Assembly: GCF_003721515.1 (NCBI RefSeq)
Contig: NZ_RJJD01000008.1
Coordinates: forward strand, 751,666-815,665
DNA: 64,000 bases
Reading direction: 5' to 3'
DNA from: Rufibacter latericius
GTDB taxonomy: Bacteria > Bacteroidota > Bacteroidia > Cytophagales > Hymenobacteraceae
Shown: piece by piece, positions 26,510 to 36,459 of the stretch
Position numbering within the stretch: position 1 is the first letter of the stretch
Layout of the letters: every line of letters starts with the position of its first letter
Position numbers and translations under genes: made by a program
Notes under the pieces: model-generated
What the model was told of the DNA's origin: nothing
What the model saw: the letters and a program-made list of their open reading frames with translations, nothing else
Database searches by the model: none

Positions 26510-29500
26510 TTAAAATTTAACTCTTAAACCTGCTGTTACAGTAGATAATGGAGAATAACGGTACGTGTCAGAAGCTCCAGCTTCTGCAGTAGATGGGTTG
26601 AAGCCTTCACGGGCAGTGTTAATCCATAGGTTATCACCTGATACCCAAACAGAAAGTCCGCCTACTCCGAATCTGCTAGTGATAGCAGCAGGGATAGTGT
26701 ATCCAAGACGCACGTTATTTAATGCTAAATAATTAGCCTTGGTCAGGAAACGGGTAGATAAAGAGTTTACGTTTGCATCTGCGTTGTTAGAAAGACGAGG
26801 AACATCAGTGATGTCTCCTTCTTTCTGCCATCTGCTAGTGATGTCCTGGTGCCAGTTGTTGCTGCCCACAACACCGCTGTGCATTAATCCTGCGTAGGTG
26901 TAATCGTAAGCATAGCCGCCTAAGCTGTAGATAAACTGCACGTTCAGCTCAAGACCTTTGAATCCACCAGCCAGGTTAAATGCACCTCTTACATCTGGAA
27001 GAGCAGACTTGCCCACATACTTTTGCGTTGCACTTGCATACGTCTTGGTAGTGGTTGTTTTCAGGCTACCTTCACTCACTTCAGGGTTTTTATCTAAGTA
27101 GTCAGCCAGGTTGCCAATACCTTCACCGGCATCTACTACGTTGTTGTTGTTTAAGTCATTGTAAACAACATTCCACATAGCTCTACCATCTTTAGAATCT
27201 ACGCCTGCCCACTCTCTCATGTAGAAATCATAAACAGAGTGTCCTTCTGACCATCCGTATGGAGCTTGCACATCAATTGCCTTAGTTCTACCTGTCTCAG
27301 CACTGATTGGCATTTTGGTGATCTCGTTACTGAAGATTTCACCATTTACACTTAGATCTAAGTAGTAATCTTTGCTTTTCAGAATGTGACCTGTCAGATC
27401 AAATTCGAAACCTTGGTTTCTTAGATTACCAGCATTTCTCTTAATTGTAGCATATCCTTGTGAAGGAGCAACTCTTACGTCAAAAATCAAGGCATCTGTA
27501 TTCTTGATGTAATAGTCCAAGGTTCCTGACAGGTATTTACCTAAGCCAAACTCAATACCAGTCTGGAACATTTTAGAAGTTTCCCAAGTCAGACCGGCAT
27601 TGCCTTTGCCAAAGAAAGAAAAGGCTGGTCTTTCATTAAGTGGATCTATATCCCACAAGTCATATCCAGGATAGAAGCCTACACCTGCCTGGTCTCCGAT
27701 TAAACCATAACTTGCTTTCAGCTTCAAATTGCTCAGAATAGTCTGAGAACTCATGAAGTCTTCGCTAGAAATCAACCATGCTGTTCCAACTGAACCAAAA
27801 GTTCCCCACTTGTCCTCTAAGAATCTTGAGCTACCGTCTCTTCTTATTGTGGCAGATAAAAAGTACTTTTTGTTGAAGTCGTAGTTTATCTGTCCGAAGT
27901 AGCTTTCCAGGGCATATTCATTGGTGTAGGAGTTAGATGGGTTGAACACAACTGCATTGCTCAAATCCTCTTCATAGTTGTCTACCAAAGCGTATCCTGA
28001 AGCAGTAGAAACATTTTGCTCCCAATTTGTAGCTTCATGAGCAGCCAAAGCTTCTACACTATGTTGACCAAAAGACTTACTATATCTAAGTAAATTCAAC
28101 AGGTTATAAGAAGTCAACTCAGTGCCTTGGTGAAAGAGACTTCCACCTTGAGAAGCTGAACCACCATAGAATTTATTTCCTCTGTTTACATACTTACTGT
28201 TATAGTACTGTGCTCCCAGTCTGTTCTCAAAAGTCAAACCCTCCATGATATTAAAATCTAAACTTGCGTTTCCATTCAATTCATTACGGTTTGTTCTGTT
28301 AGTATCATAAGTAGCATCAGCAATGGCATTGGTTAAACCACCGAAACCACGGGCAGTTGCAGTACCATAATCAAACTGATTCCCTCCAAAAATAGGATCT
28401 GTGATAAGCGTTCCGCTTGCATCTCTCATGAACAATGGATAGATGGACGGCATGTTATCAACAAACCAGAAAATACTACCAGAGTCAGTAGTCTGGCCAT
28501 TATTATTGGTTTCAGTTCTGGCGTAGTTGAAGTTCAAGTTACCGGTTAACCACTTGCTGATCTCCTGTCTTACATTTAAACGGGCAGACAAACGGTCAAA
28601 AGATGAATTGATTGAATATCCTTGATCATCTAAGTATCCGAAAGAGGAGTAGTAGCTGGTTCCTCCATTGGAGCCACCAAACTTAAGGTTTACCTCTTTA
28701 CGGGCAGAGTTCTGGAACGCATAATCTTCCCAGTTTTCTGGATCATATTTTCTAGTAATACCTTCTCTTACACTTCTAGTAGTAGGATCAATCAATGCCG
28801 CACCATTAGCTGCATTCCAAAGATTGTAGCCAGCTCTTACCCCAGCAGAAGAAAACAACCTTGTATTAGCATAGTTTGTAGGGTTTGCATTGCCAACAGC
28901 AACACCTTGGTTGTAAATACCTTCCCAACCTAAAGCAATATACTGCTCAGGAGACTTAATGGTATTATACCGTGGAAGGTAGGCCATATTTGTTCCGAAG
29001 TTGGCATCTGCTTCAATATAAGATTTCTTTCCTCTGCCAGATCTGGTAGTGATTACCACTACGCCGTTTGCGCCTCTGGATCCATAGATAGAAGTTGCTG
29101 CTGCATCTTTCAAAACAGTAGTAGACTCAATATCAGATGGGTTGATTGAGTTAAGGCTTCCTGAAAACGGCACACCGTCTACCACATAGAGAGGATCACG
29201 GCTTCCATTCACTGAACCTATACCACGAATACGAACTGTGGCAACCGTACCTGGCTGACCGCTGGTATTCACAACTCTTACACCGGCTACTTCCCCCGCT
29301 AATGCTTGAGAAACGTTGGAGACATTCTTTCTATCAAGAGCCTCTCCACTCACCACCTTGGCAGTACCAGTAAATGATTGTTGGGTTGTTGTTCCGTAAC
29401 CAACCACCAAAACCTCTTGCAGGGTTTCGGCATCAGTAGACAATCTAACATTAATTGAAGATTGTTCTCCTATGGCAACTTCTTGGTTTGTAAACCCGAT

Positions 29501-29728
29501 GAAGGTAAACACCAGTGTACCACCTCCATTAGGCACACTAATAGAATAGTTTCCGTTTAAATCTGTTGGAGAAGCGGTAGTAGATCCCTTGAGTTGAACT
29601 GTCACCCCAGGCATTCCCTCTCCTGTTTGCGCGTCAGTCACTCGTCCTGTTACAGTTCTACTTTGAGCCCACACTTGCGTTACAAGCATCAACAACAAAG
29701 CAAAACTTAATAGTAAAGTTTTCTTCAT
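26510..29728 (-). CDS. SusC/RagA family TonB-linked outer-membrane transporter (locus 1)
   Basis: 1072 residues. The signal peptide ends at VWAQ (residue 22). A carboxypeptidase-D-regulatory-like domain covers about 24-105 (TVTGRVTDAQTGEGMPGVTV), then a TonB-box-like stretch and the plug domain (VRIRGIGSVNGSRDPLYVVDGVPF, SIYGSRGANGVVVITTRSG). The 22-strand barrel follows and ends with the Phe-terminated strand TAGLRVKF. Imports an oligomeric nutrient with TonB energy. It is the first gene of the susCD operon, with a strong promoter 40 bp upstream. Its first about 130 bp are nearly identical to those of the second SusC gene. Confidence 0.96.
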   Translation of the reverse strand: MKKTLLLSFALLLMLVTQVWAQSRTVTGRVTDAQTGEGMPGVTVQLKGSTTASPTDLNGNYSISVPNGGGTLVFTFIGFTNQEVAIGEQSSINVRLSTDAETLQEVLVVGYGTTTQQSFTGTAKVVSGEALDRKNVSNVSQALAGEVAGVRVVNTSGQPGTVATVRIRGIGSVNGSRDPLYVVDGVPFSGSLNSINPSDIESTTVLKDAAATSIYGSRGANGVVVITTRSGRGKKSYIEADANFGTNMAYLPRYNTIKSPEQYIALGWEGIYNQGVAVGNANPTNYANTRLFSSAGVRAGYNLWNAANGAALIDPTTRSVREGITRKYDPENWEDYAFQNSARKEVNLKFGGSNGGTSYYSSFGYLDDQGYSINSSFDRLSARLNVRQEISKWLTGNLNFNYARTETNNNGQTTDSGSIFWFVDNMPSIYPLFMRDASGTLITDPIFGGNQFDYGTATARGFGGLTNAIADATYDTNRTNRNELNGNASLDFNIMEGLTFENRLGAQYYNSKYVNRGNKFYGGSASQGGSLFHQGTELTSYNLLNLLRYSKSFGQHSVEALAAHEATNWEQNVSTASGYALVDNYEEDLSNAVVFNPSNSYTNEYALESYFGQINYDFNKKYFLSATIRRDGSSRFLEDKWGTFGSVGTAWLISSEDFMSSQTILSNLKLKASYGLIGDQAGVGFYPGYDLWDIDPLNERPAFSFFGKGNAGLTWETSKMFQTGIEFGLGKYLSGTLDYYIKNTDALIFDVRVAPSQGYATIKRNAGNLRNQGFEFDLTGHILKSKDYYLDLSVNGEIFSNEITKMPISAETGRTKAIDVQAPYGWSEGHSVYDFYMREWAGVDSKDGRAMWNVVYNDLNNNNVVDAGEGIGNLADYLDKNPEVSEGSLKTTTTKTYASATQKYVGKSALPDVRGAFNLAGGFKGLELNVQFIYSLGGYAYDYTYAGLMHSGVVGSNNWHQDITSRWQKEGDITDVPRLSNNADANVNSLSTRFLTKANYLALNNVRLGYTIPAAITSRFGVGGLSVWVSGDNLWINTAREGFNPSTAEAGASDTYRYSPLSTVTAGLRVKF

Positions 29729-29768
29729 TTGATTTGGTTTGTTAAAAAAGTTAGTATTGTTTGATAAC

Positions 29769-29798
29769 CAAATATAGAGTTAATAGACACTTTAACAA
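29769..29798 (-). promoter_or_regulatory. Promoter of the first susC
   Basis: On the minus strand TTG (29798-29796), 19 bp, TATATTTG (29776-29769). The upstream sequence GTTAAGAGTTTG, which contains the TTG, recurs as GTTAAGAATTTG at the second susC promoter. Confidence 0.7.
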
Positions 29799-31182
29799 AC
29801 TCTTAACATTCTACTTCTTACTATTTTTCATCCATTCAACAGGTCTATTTTTCTGTTTTATGACATGGAAGAAAACAGCTTTTCATTAATTTAAGATTTT
29901 ATCAAACCTTATAATAATTTTAAATAAATTTCATTAAATAAATCTATTATTTTAACAATTTAATAATCTAGTTTTTCATTAGGCTACCATATATATTTTT
30001 CAACTATTTTATGTGGAAAACTTTTGGTAACGCTCCGAACAGGTATTCCATAACCATTTTTTTTAAGTAACAAAATTTATTTAATTGGATTTAGATGCGG
30101 CTCTATCATTATTTATAAAGGTGTAGCCCATGCAATCTTCATTATCCTTCCAAAAGTAGGGAGGGGCATATGTTTCTTAGTTAGCCGCCCTTAATTCCGG
30201 CACTACACAGGAATAAGCCAGAGCTGCTTTAAGGCATGCTTTGACAAAGTACTAGAGCTTCACTATTTACACTCTGCCTCTGAACCAAGAGCGTTTTGAA
30301 GCATTTTGGTCAAAATGAACTTAATACACTAATATTCTAAAGGGGTCTTAGTTCATACAGCGCACCCTCTTAACAAGAAAGGCAAAGCAAAATTGAGGGA
30401 TCTTATGTTTTTGAACCACTTTTAACCTCATGAGTCATCCACACCAGGCTATTACATACTAGACTAGGGTTTGTGAGTATACTGTTGTTGGAGAACCCTA
30501 CTTTCTTGTAGCTGAAAGTAATGGTGTTACCATAATAGGTGGGGAGAGTAATCAAAAGCGTTTTCCTTCTTGCATTGAAAACTTAGAGAATATCTACTCT
30601 TATCTTGACCTATAAGTCTTTAAAAAATTTCTTTTATTTTTCAAAGACTTAAATTATAAAAACAGCTTTTTAAAAATAGCTAACCAAATTTTATAACCCA
30701 TTTAAATTCAGCGATTTACTATGATAAACTATTAATAAATAGCTTAATTAGACCTATTTCTAATATTTATTTCTCTTTCTAGCATCCTGCCCACAAAAAA
30801 GCCACGGAGTAAACTCGTGGCTTTTCATGATTCAATTCGAATTTGGTATAATTGGCTTTCATTATGAATTATACAATAAATTTTAGGCTTTAATTTATAG
30901 CACTCCATTTCCACAAAGTTAAAGCACCACCCGGACTGCACTTAGAGCAGTACAAATGACAAACTAGGTTTAAGGATCAGGCTTCAAATCTATTTGTATT
31001 TGTAATTTTAGATGCAATAACTGCTTTACTTCGCAGGCCTAAACAATTCCTAATGCAACAATGGTTTAAACATCAACCATCAATTAGGCACTAATGAAAC
31101 TTATCTTGTATAAATAACTATAACTTTTACTTTGTAAGTAGCTTGGTAAATATTTTAGAGGGCCTAGCCCTATTCTAGGCAT
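29799..31182. other. Long AT-rich gene-poor gap between two susCD operons
   Basis: About 1.4 kb without a credible gene. Two short protein-like stretches may be decayed gene ends. One is on the plus strand, about 30463-30615 (…VVGEPYFLVAESNGV… to a stop). The other is on the minus strand, ending near 30181 (…VKACLKAALAYSCVVPELRA… to a stop), with stops just upstream in frame. Neither is recognised. One terminator-like hairpin (30797-30825) lies inside the gap with no visible gene feeding it. Confidence 0.35.
30797..30825 (-). terminator. Isolated terminator-like hairpin in the gene-poor gap
   Basis: Arms AAAAGCCACG and CGTGGCTTTT with a 9-nt loop. On the minus strand the stem is followed by six T residues, so it reads best as a minus-strand terminator. 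No gene is seen between it and the next terminator at 31183, leaving room for an unannotated short transcript of up to about 350 nt. Confidence 0.5.
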
Positions 31183-31222
31183 AAAAAAACTCCCAAGCTG
31201 AAACCAACCTGGGAGTTTTTTT
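31183..31222 (-). terminator. Terminator of the second susCD operon
   Basis: Arms AAAAAAACTCCCA (31183-31195) and TGGGAGTTTTTTT (31210-31222), 13-bp stem, 14-nt loop, 18 bp after the SusD stop. Confidence 0.85.
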
Positions 31223-31239
31223 AACCTAATTAACTAAAA

Positions 31240-32685
31240 CTAGTTGTAACCTTCGTTCTGCTGAATATTTGGATTTGCATCTCTCTCTCCCTGCGGGATC
31301 GGCTGAATCCGTCTAGCATTATCAACCGCAATCAATCTTGCAGCCGCAGGATGTTCTGCTGTCCGCTGAATTGGTCTGTTCAAACGCATGAAATCCCAAT
31401 ATCTGTGGCCTTCAAAAGCAAGCTCCTTTCTTCTTTCAGTAAGGATGTCTTCAATCAACTGATCTCCCAAAGACACGTATGGGGCAGCACCTCTAGCTGA
31501 GGCCACATTATTCAATGTTATTAAAGCAGCCGCAGGTTCGCCTGTTCTGGCTTGGGCTTCGGCTAAAATCAGCACTACCTCTGCGTATCTGATAACTTTA
31601 ATATCGTCTTTATCAGCAGCATTGGATGTATTAGGGTACTTATTAACCGCATAAGACTCTGTGCCAATACCTTTTGTACCTGCTGCATTTACTTTCAGAA
31701 GTCCTCTACGAACATCTGTAGCGGAATAAGTTTTGTAAAGATCAGTTGTTGCAAACATATCGTAATAACCATTCTGGTCATACAGATAAGCTAAGGCGTT
31801 AGTACCATTGTTGTTTACTCCATCCAGGCCAATTTCATATAAAGTTTCCACCTTATCTGTTCTGGCAGCACCTGAAGCCCAATAAGCAGCAAAGTTAGCC
31901 GAGGTAACTAGTTTGTAACCTGAGTTATTAACAACATCTAAAGCAGCAGTTTTTGCATTGGCAAAATCTCCCATATACTGATACGCTCTTGCCTGTAAAG
32001 CCTTGGCAGCATACTTGGTAAAGAAAGCAGAGCTTTTGCTTACAGTCATTAAGGTATATGCTTTTTCTAAATCTGCAAGGATTTGAGCATACACCTGCTG
32101 TACAGTTCCTCTGGAAGGCTTAAAGCTGGTATAGTATTGCGTTGGGTTAGACGCGCTAAATTCTGCTACAATAGGAATACCTGGTGCGTTTGGATCAACA
32201 GTGTATGGTTTTGCAAAGAATTTCACTAATTCAAAATGGCATAAAGCACGCACGGCATACGCTTCTCCTTTTAGTTGATCAACTGCAGCCTGATCTGCGC
32301 CCGCAACAGCAGGAAGCTCAGCAAAAATCACTGTATTGGCACGCAGAATGGAAGTATACATGGCACTCCACATGTCACTTGCCTCTACAGTGGCAACAGT
32401 AGTAGAAAAGTTGTTCTGCGTAATATAACGACCAGAGTTAGATGGGGCAATGAATACATTGTCTGCCATCAAATCACCCATTATTGGAATGCTTCTCCCG
32501 TATGCCCCAGTGGAGCGCAGGGAGCTATACATACCATTTGCTGCAGCCTGTAAATCATTGGTTGTAACAATAGCATCGCCTACGGGCAAAGAGGTATATG
32601 GCTCTTGATTTAAAAACTCATCTTTACATCCACCCAAAAGCAATGCTGCTGAGAGCATGGACATATATAAATACTTCTTAGTCAT
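31240..32685 (-). CDS. SusD/RagB family nutrient-binding lipoprotein (locus 2)
   Basis: 481 residues. The lipoprotein signal MTKKYLYMSMLSAALLLGGC (lipobox LLGGC) is followed by KDEFLNQEPYTSLPVGDAI. SusD helices include AYAVRALCHFELVKFFAKPY and the C-terminal region IRYAEVVLILAEAQARTGEP, TERRKELAFEGHRYWDFMRL. Surface-exposed ligand-binding partner of the SusC encoded 10 bp upstream. The FAKPY motif after the helix pair and the shorter length distinguish it from the locus 1 SusD, so the two probably bind different substrates. The ligand is unknown. Confidence 0.95.
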   Translation of the reverse strand: MTKKYLYMSMLSAALLLGGCKDEFLNQEPYTSLPVGDAIVTTNDLQAAANGMYSSLRSTGAYGRSIPIMGDLMADNVFIAPSNSGRYITQNNFSTTVATVEASDMWSAMYTSILRANTVIFAELPAVAGADQAAVDQLKGEAYAVRALCHFELVKFFAKPYTVDPNAPGIPIVAEFSASNPTQYYTSFKPSRGTVQQVYAQILADLEKAYTLMTVSKSSAFFTKYAAKALQARAYQYMGDFANAKTAALDVVNNSGYKLVTSANFAAYWASGAARTDKVETLYEIGLDGVNNNGTNALAYLYDQNGYYDMFATTDLYKTYSATDVRRGLLKVNAAGTKGIGTESYAVNKYPNTSNAADKDDIKVIRYAEVVLILAEAQARTGEPAAALITLNNVASARGAAPYVSLGDQLIEDILTERRKELAFEGHRYWDFMRLNRPIQRTAEHPAAARLIAVDNARRIQPIPQGERDANPNIQQNEGYN

Positions 32686-32695
32686 TTCTTATTAC

Positions 32696-35600
32696 TTAAA
32701 AATTAACATTCAACCCAAAAGTCAATGATTTTGACATTGGAATATCTGAGTTACTTGAACTATTCACCCCAGCCTCTGGATCAATTGGCAAGTTCTCGTC
32801 AAATGTTTTTGTAAATAGGTTAGTGCCTCTTACATAAACGTTAACTTTTGAGAAGCCCAATCCAGAAATCCATTCAGGTTTCAAGTCGTAACCCAAAGAA
32901 AGGTTTCTTAATCTGATGTAATCTCCTTTGTAAAGGTATCTGGTTGAGAACGAGTTTGAGCTTGTAGTAGCGCTATAGACATACTTTGGCACGTCTGTAA
33001 CATCACCTGGTTTCTGCCATCTGTCCAATACTTTTTTGTATTTGTTGTTCAATGGGTTTACACCATCCATCAAATAAGCCTCCCAACCATCTCTCACGTA
33101 GTTACCGAAGTTATAAACAACCAAAGCGTCTAATGTTACACCTGCATAGGAGAAGGTGTTATTGAAGCCACCGAAGAATTTAGGAGAGGCACTCTTATAT
33201 GGCACACGTACAGCTTGGCTGTAAACAGTAGTTTTCTCTGTTTTCTCTGCATCTTTCCACCACTGTGGATTACCGGTTTGTGGATCTACACCCGCCCATT
33301 GACGAACGTAGAAGGTACGGTAATCATATCCTTCTCTGGTTAGATATGCTCCATCAATGATATCAGCACCATCTACCAGTTTGGTTACACGGTTTTTATT
33401 GAAGGCGATGTTGAAGTTAGTATTCCATTTGAACGCTCCGTCAATTGGATAGCCACTAATTGTAAATTCAACACCTGTGTTTTTCATCTCTCCAATATTC
33501 TGAAGAACAGAGCTGAACCCAGTAGTTCTGGATATCTGGCGATTCAACAACATATCGCTTGTTGTTCTCTCGTAGTAATCAAAAGACAAGTTTAATCTAT
33601 CTGAAAAGAAACCTAAGTCAATACCTGCATCAAAAGGTTTATTCTGCTCCCAGGTAAGATCAATGTTTCCTAAGTTATTGAAGGCTCCACCGGGAGCGCT
33701 ATTATAGTTAACACCGTAGCCAAAGGTTGGGCGCCAGGTATAGTTTCCTATGTCACCGTTCCCATTTACACCATAAGAAGTTCTTAACTTCAATGTAGAG
33801 ATATAGTCAAACGCTTCCATGAAGGCTTCTTCATGCACATTCCAGCTTGCGCCAACAGACCAGAAGTTACCATAGCGGTTGGTTGAGCCAAATCTGGAAG
33901 AACCATCTCTTCTGAAGGTACCACTTACCACGTATTTGCCTTCATAATTCAAGTTGAGGGCAGAAATAATAGAGTTGAAGGTATAATCACTTCCACTTCC
34001 ATTACCGGCAACCGGAGTTGATGCAACGGCAGATGCTGGCAATGCATTTGTAATTGGATATCCAGTGGCATTAGTAGTAATGTTGTACTGAGCAGATTTC
34101 TGTGCTTCGTACGCTAACGTGGCATCTCCGCCTATTTTCTCAAAGCCAGGCACCTTAAATCTGTAGTTCAACTGATTTGTGGCAATCCAGTTAAACAGGC
34201 GGGTAAAGTAGTTATAACCTCTACCAGAGACAGTTCTACCATCACCATGAAAAGGGTTCCAGAACATCTCTTCTTCTAAACTAGTGTAGTCTACCCCTAC
34301 TTTAGAAGTGAATTTCAGGTTCTGAAGGATGCTCCATTCAGCACCAATTGACCCAATGGCTTTGGCATTTCTGAGCTCACGCTTGTCATTTTCAACCAGA
34401 TACAGAGGGTTGAAGTTACCAGTATAGCCTAAAGTACCTGCTCTGCTGATGTTAATTGTACCATCATCATTATAAGGTCTTTGCGTTGGAAGCAAGAATG
34501 CGGCAGATCCAACAGGATTTGAAAAACCTCCTCCATTAGATGGAGTATGTTGATTTACATTAGATAAATTCAAAGTATTGAAAAAAGACACTTTGTCACT
34601 TACCTTATGGCTTAAATTCAAGGTCCCTGAAACCCGCTGCAAGTCCGATCCTATTACTGGAGCTTCTTGCTTGAAATAGCCACCAGACACATAAAACTGT
34701 GTTCTTTCATCACCACCAGAAGCAGATAAATTATAGGTCTGTTGGTTTCCTTTTCTGGTTACCAGATCAAACCAATCTGTATAAACTCCAGATCCACCTC
34801 CTAAAGCAAGAATCCTAGCCTGAATTTCTGCAGGAGTATATCCGCCATTGTTCACCAAACCTTCTTGGGTAAGCGTAAGCCACTCGTCAGAATTCAGGTA
34901 TTGTCCTGCCTCCGGTAACTTAGCAATTTCAGTATACCCGTATTCACCACTGGCATTAAACTTAGTTTTTCCGGATCTACCTTTTTTAGTAGTAATCAAG
35001 ATTACACCATTAGCACCACGAGACCCATAAATCGCAGTTGAAGCGGCGTCTTTCAAGACGTTGACACTTTCAATGTCATTAGGGTTTAGACCTGCTAATT
35101 GGTTAGAAGTTGTAGTTAGTCTTGATACATCACCAGTATTCAATATTACCCCATCCACAACATAAAGAGGATTGGACCCGGCATTTATTGAACCTATACC
35201 TCTAATCCTGATTTGTTGGGTTGCACCTGGCTGCCCAGAGAACCCAACGGATTGCAAACCAGCAACTTGACCCTGTAGAATTTGCTCTACTGATGGCAAA
35301 GGCCTATCGGCAATCTTTTCTGAGGAAACAGTTGCCACAGAACCGGTAATTTCACTTTTTGTTAAAGACTGGTACCCAGTAACTACCACCTCGCTTAGTG
35401 AACGAGCATCAGAGGTTAAGCGCGCATTGATAGTAGTCTGGCTACCAATTGCAACTTCCTGGTTTGTGTAACCAATAAACGAAAACACCAAAGTACCGCC
35501 TGCAGTAGGCACATTGATTGAATAGGCACCATTTACATCCGTTGGCGCTGCGGTGGTACTTCCCTTGAGTTGTACTGTCACACCAGGCATTCCCTCTCCT

Positions 35601-35704
35601 GTTTGTGCGTCAGTTACTCGTCCTGTTACAGTTCTACTTTGAGCCCACGCTTGTGTTATTAGCGCTAGAACCAAAGCAAAACTGAATAGTAAAGCTTTCT
35701 TCAT
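32696..35704 (-). CDS. SusC/RagA family TonB-linked outer-membrane transporter (locus 2)
   Basis: 1002 residues. Signal peptide ending AWAQ, carboxypeptidase-D-like domain (TVTGRVTDAQTGEGMPGV), plug (QIRIRGIGSINAGSNPLYVVDG, AIYGSRGANGVILITTKKG) and a beta-barrel ending in TFGLNVNF. Its N-terminal about 110 residues almost match those of the other two SusC proteins in this window, whereas plug and barrel diverge. That pattern fits exchange or strong conservation of the N-terminal module. The promoter has the same layout as that of locus 1. No sigma/anti-sigma or hybrid two-component sensor is adjacent. Confidence 0.96.
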   Translation of the reverse strand: MKKALLFSFALVLALITQAWAQSRTVTGRVTDAQTGEGMPGVTVQLKGSTTAAPTDVNGAYSINVPTAGGTLVFSFIGYTNQEVAIGSQTTINARLTSDARSLSEVVVTGYQSLTKSEITGSVATVSSEKIADRPLPSVEQILQGQVAGLQSVGFSGQPGATQQIRIRGIGSINAGSNPLYVVDGVILNTGDVSRLTTTSNQLAGLNPNDIESVNVLKDAASTAIYGSRGANGVILITTKKGRSGKTKFNASGEYGYTEIAKLPEAGQYLNSDEWLTLTQEGLVNNGGYTPAEIQARILALGGGSGVYTDWFDLVTRKGNQQTYNLSASGGDERTQFYVSGGYFKQEAPVIGSDLQRVSGTLNLSHKVSDKVSFFNTLNLSNVNQHTPSNGGGFSNPVGSAAFLLPTQRPYNDDGTINISRAGTLGYTGNFNPLYLVENDKRELRNAKAIGSIGAEWSILQNLKFTSKVGVDYTSLEEEMFWNPFHGDGRTVSGRGYNYFTRLFNWIATNQLNYRFKVPGFEKIGGDATLAYEAQKSAQYNITTNATGYPITNALPASAVASTPVAGNGSGSDYTFNSIISALNLNYEGKYVVSGTFRRDGSSRFGSTNRYGNFWSVGASWNVHEEAFMEAFDYISTLKLRTSYGVNGNGDIGNYTWRPTFGYGVNYNSAPGGAFNNLGNIDLTWEQNKPFDAGIDLGFFSDRLNLSFDYYERTTSDMLLNRQISRTTGFSSVLQNIGEMKNTGVEFTISGYPIDGAFKWNTNFNIAFNKNRVTKLVDGADIIDGAYLTREGYDYRTFYVRQWAGVDPQTGNPQWWKDAEKTEKTTVYSQAVRVPYKSASPKFFGGFNNTFSYAGVTLDALVVYNFGNYVRDGWEAYLMDGVNPLNNKYKKVLDRWQKPGDVTDVPKYVYSATTSSNSFSTRYLYKGDYIRLRNLSLGYDLKPEWISGLGFSKVNVYVRGTNLFTKTFDENLPIDPEAGVNSSSNSDIPMSKSLTFGLNVNF

Positions 35705-35744
35705 GTGATTTTAAGTTGTCTGTAAAGTTATTTTGTTAGATAGT

Positions 35745-35774
35745 CAAATTTAGACCTAAAAGGTGTACAAGCAA
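35745..35774 (-). promoter_or_regulatory. Promoter of the second susC
   Basis: On the minus strand TTG (35774-35772), 19 bp, TAAATTTG (35752-35745), with the upstream GTTAAGAATTTG shared with the first susC promoter. Confidence 0.7.
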
Positions 35775-36401
35775 ATTCTTAACATAACTTTTCTTTAAAA
35801 TTCAAAACCTTTGCACTGAAAGAGCGTTTAAAGACATCTTTTAAAATTTATGTTACTAAAATAAATCTCAACCATATACCTTACCCAGCTTTCCACTTCA
35901 ACGAACCTCAGCAAAGCATACTGGATGGTTGCCAATTCTCCTTCAAGATTTCATTAGAATCTCAATTCTGCCCTTTTCACCCTTCCTACTTCTTGATTTA
36001 CTTAACTTTACAGATTTAAATCTAATACCTTGGGAGACTTCTAACTAGAGCAATGAGCCCTCTGACAGGAAATAACAAATAAATTATTTTATATTATTTA
36101 TTCATAAAGTAACAAACAAAGAAGTAGCACTTTTCCATTTGTATTATCTGCAAAAGCGAAACCCAACAATAATACACAAGAAAGAAGAAGGCAATATCTC
36201 ACTCACTTTGAACTACTTACCAAATAAACCTTTCAAAAGAAACCTTGACATACTCTTTGTTCTTTTGTTGCCCACTGTTTTTGACCTCTTTTTCTTAAAA
36301 CAGCCTTAAAACATACATCAGGACCATAGCACCATCTCCATTTCCCCACACAGGTGCAATTCAACTATGGTCGGCACGTTTGGGCAGGAGGACCTATAAA
36401 C
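35775..36401. other. Gene-poor gap upstream of the second susC
   Basis: AT-rich; no credible open frame, tRNA or strong hairpin apart from a copy of the dispersed palindrome at 36274-36312. Confidence 0.4.
36274..36312. repeat. Dispersed intergenic palindrome, copy e
   Basis: Left arm CTGTTTTTGACCTCTTTTT and right arm TTAAAACAGCCTTAAAACAT. In reverse orientation it is close to copy d at 22793, including the rare GTTTTTGACCT sequence. Confidence 0.6.
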
Positions 36402-36439
36402 AGGAAGGCCTCCGTCATACAATTGACGGAGGCCTTCCT
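36402..36439. terminator. Perfect hairpin downstream of the DUF6588-like gene
   Basis: Arms AGGAAGGCCTCCGTCA and TGACGGAGGCCTTCCT, 16-bp perfect stem with a 6-nt loop, 20 bp after the stop codon. The T-run is weak, so termination is inferred from stem and position. Confidence 0.65.
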
Positions 36440-36459
36440 ATGAAGCAATGACTCTGATA

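Noticed and set aside
24516-36459. Polysaccharide utilisation locus with degradative enzymes
   Set aside because: The two susCD pairs have no neighbouring glycoside hydrolase, lyase, sulfatase or sensor gene in the window.
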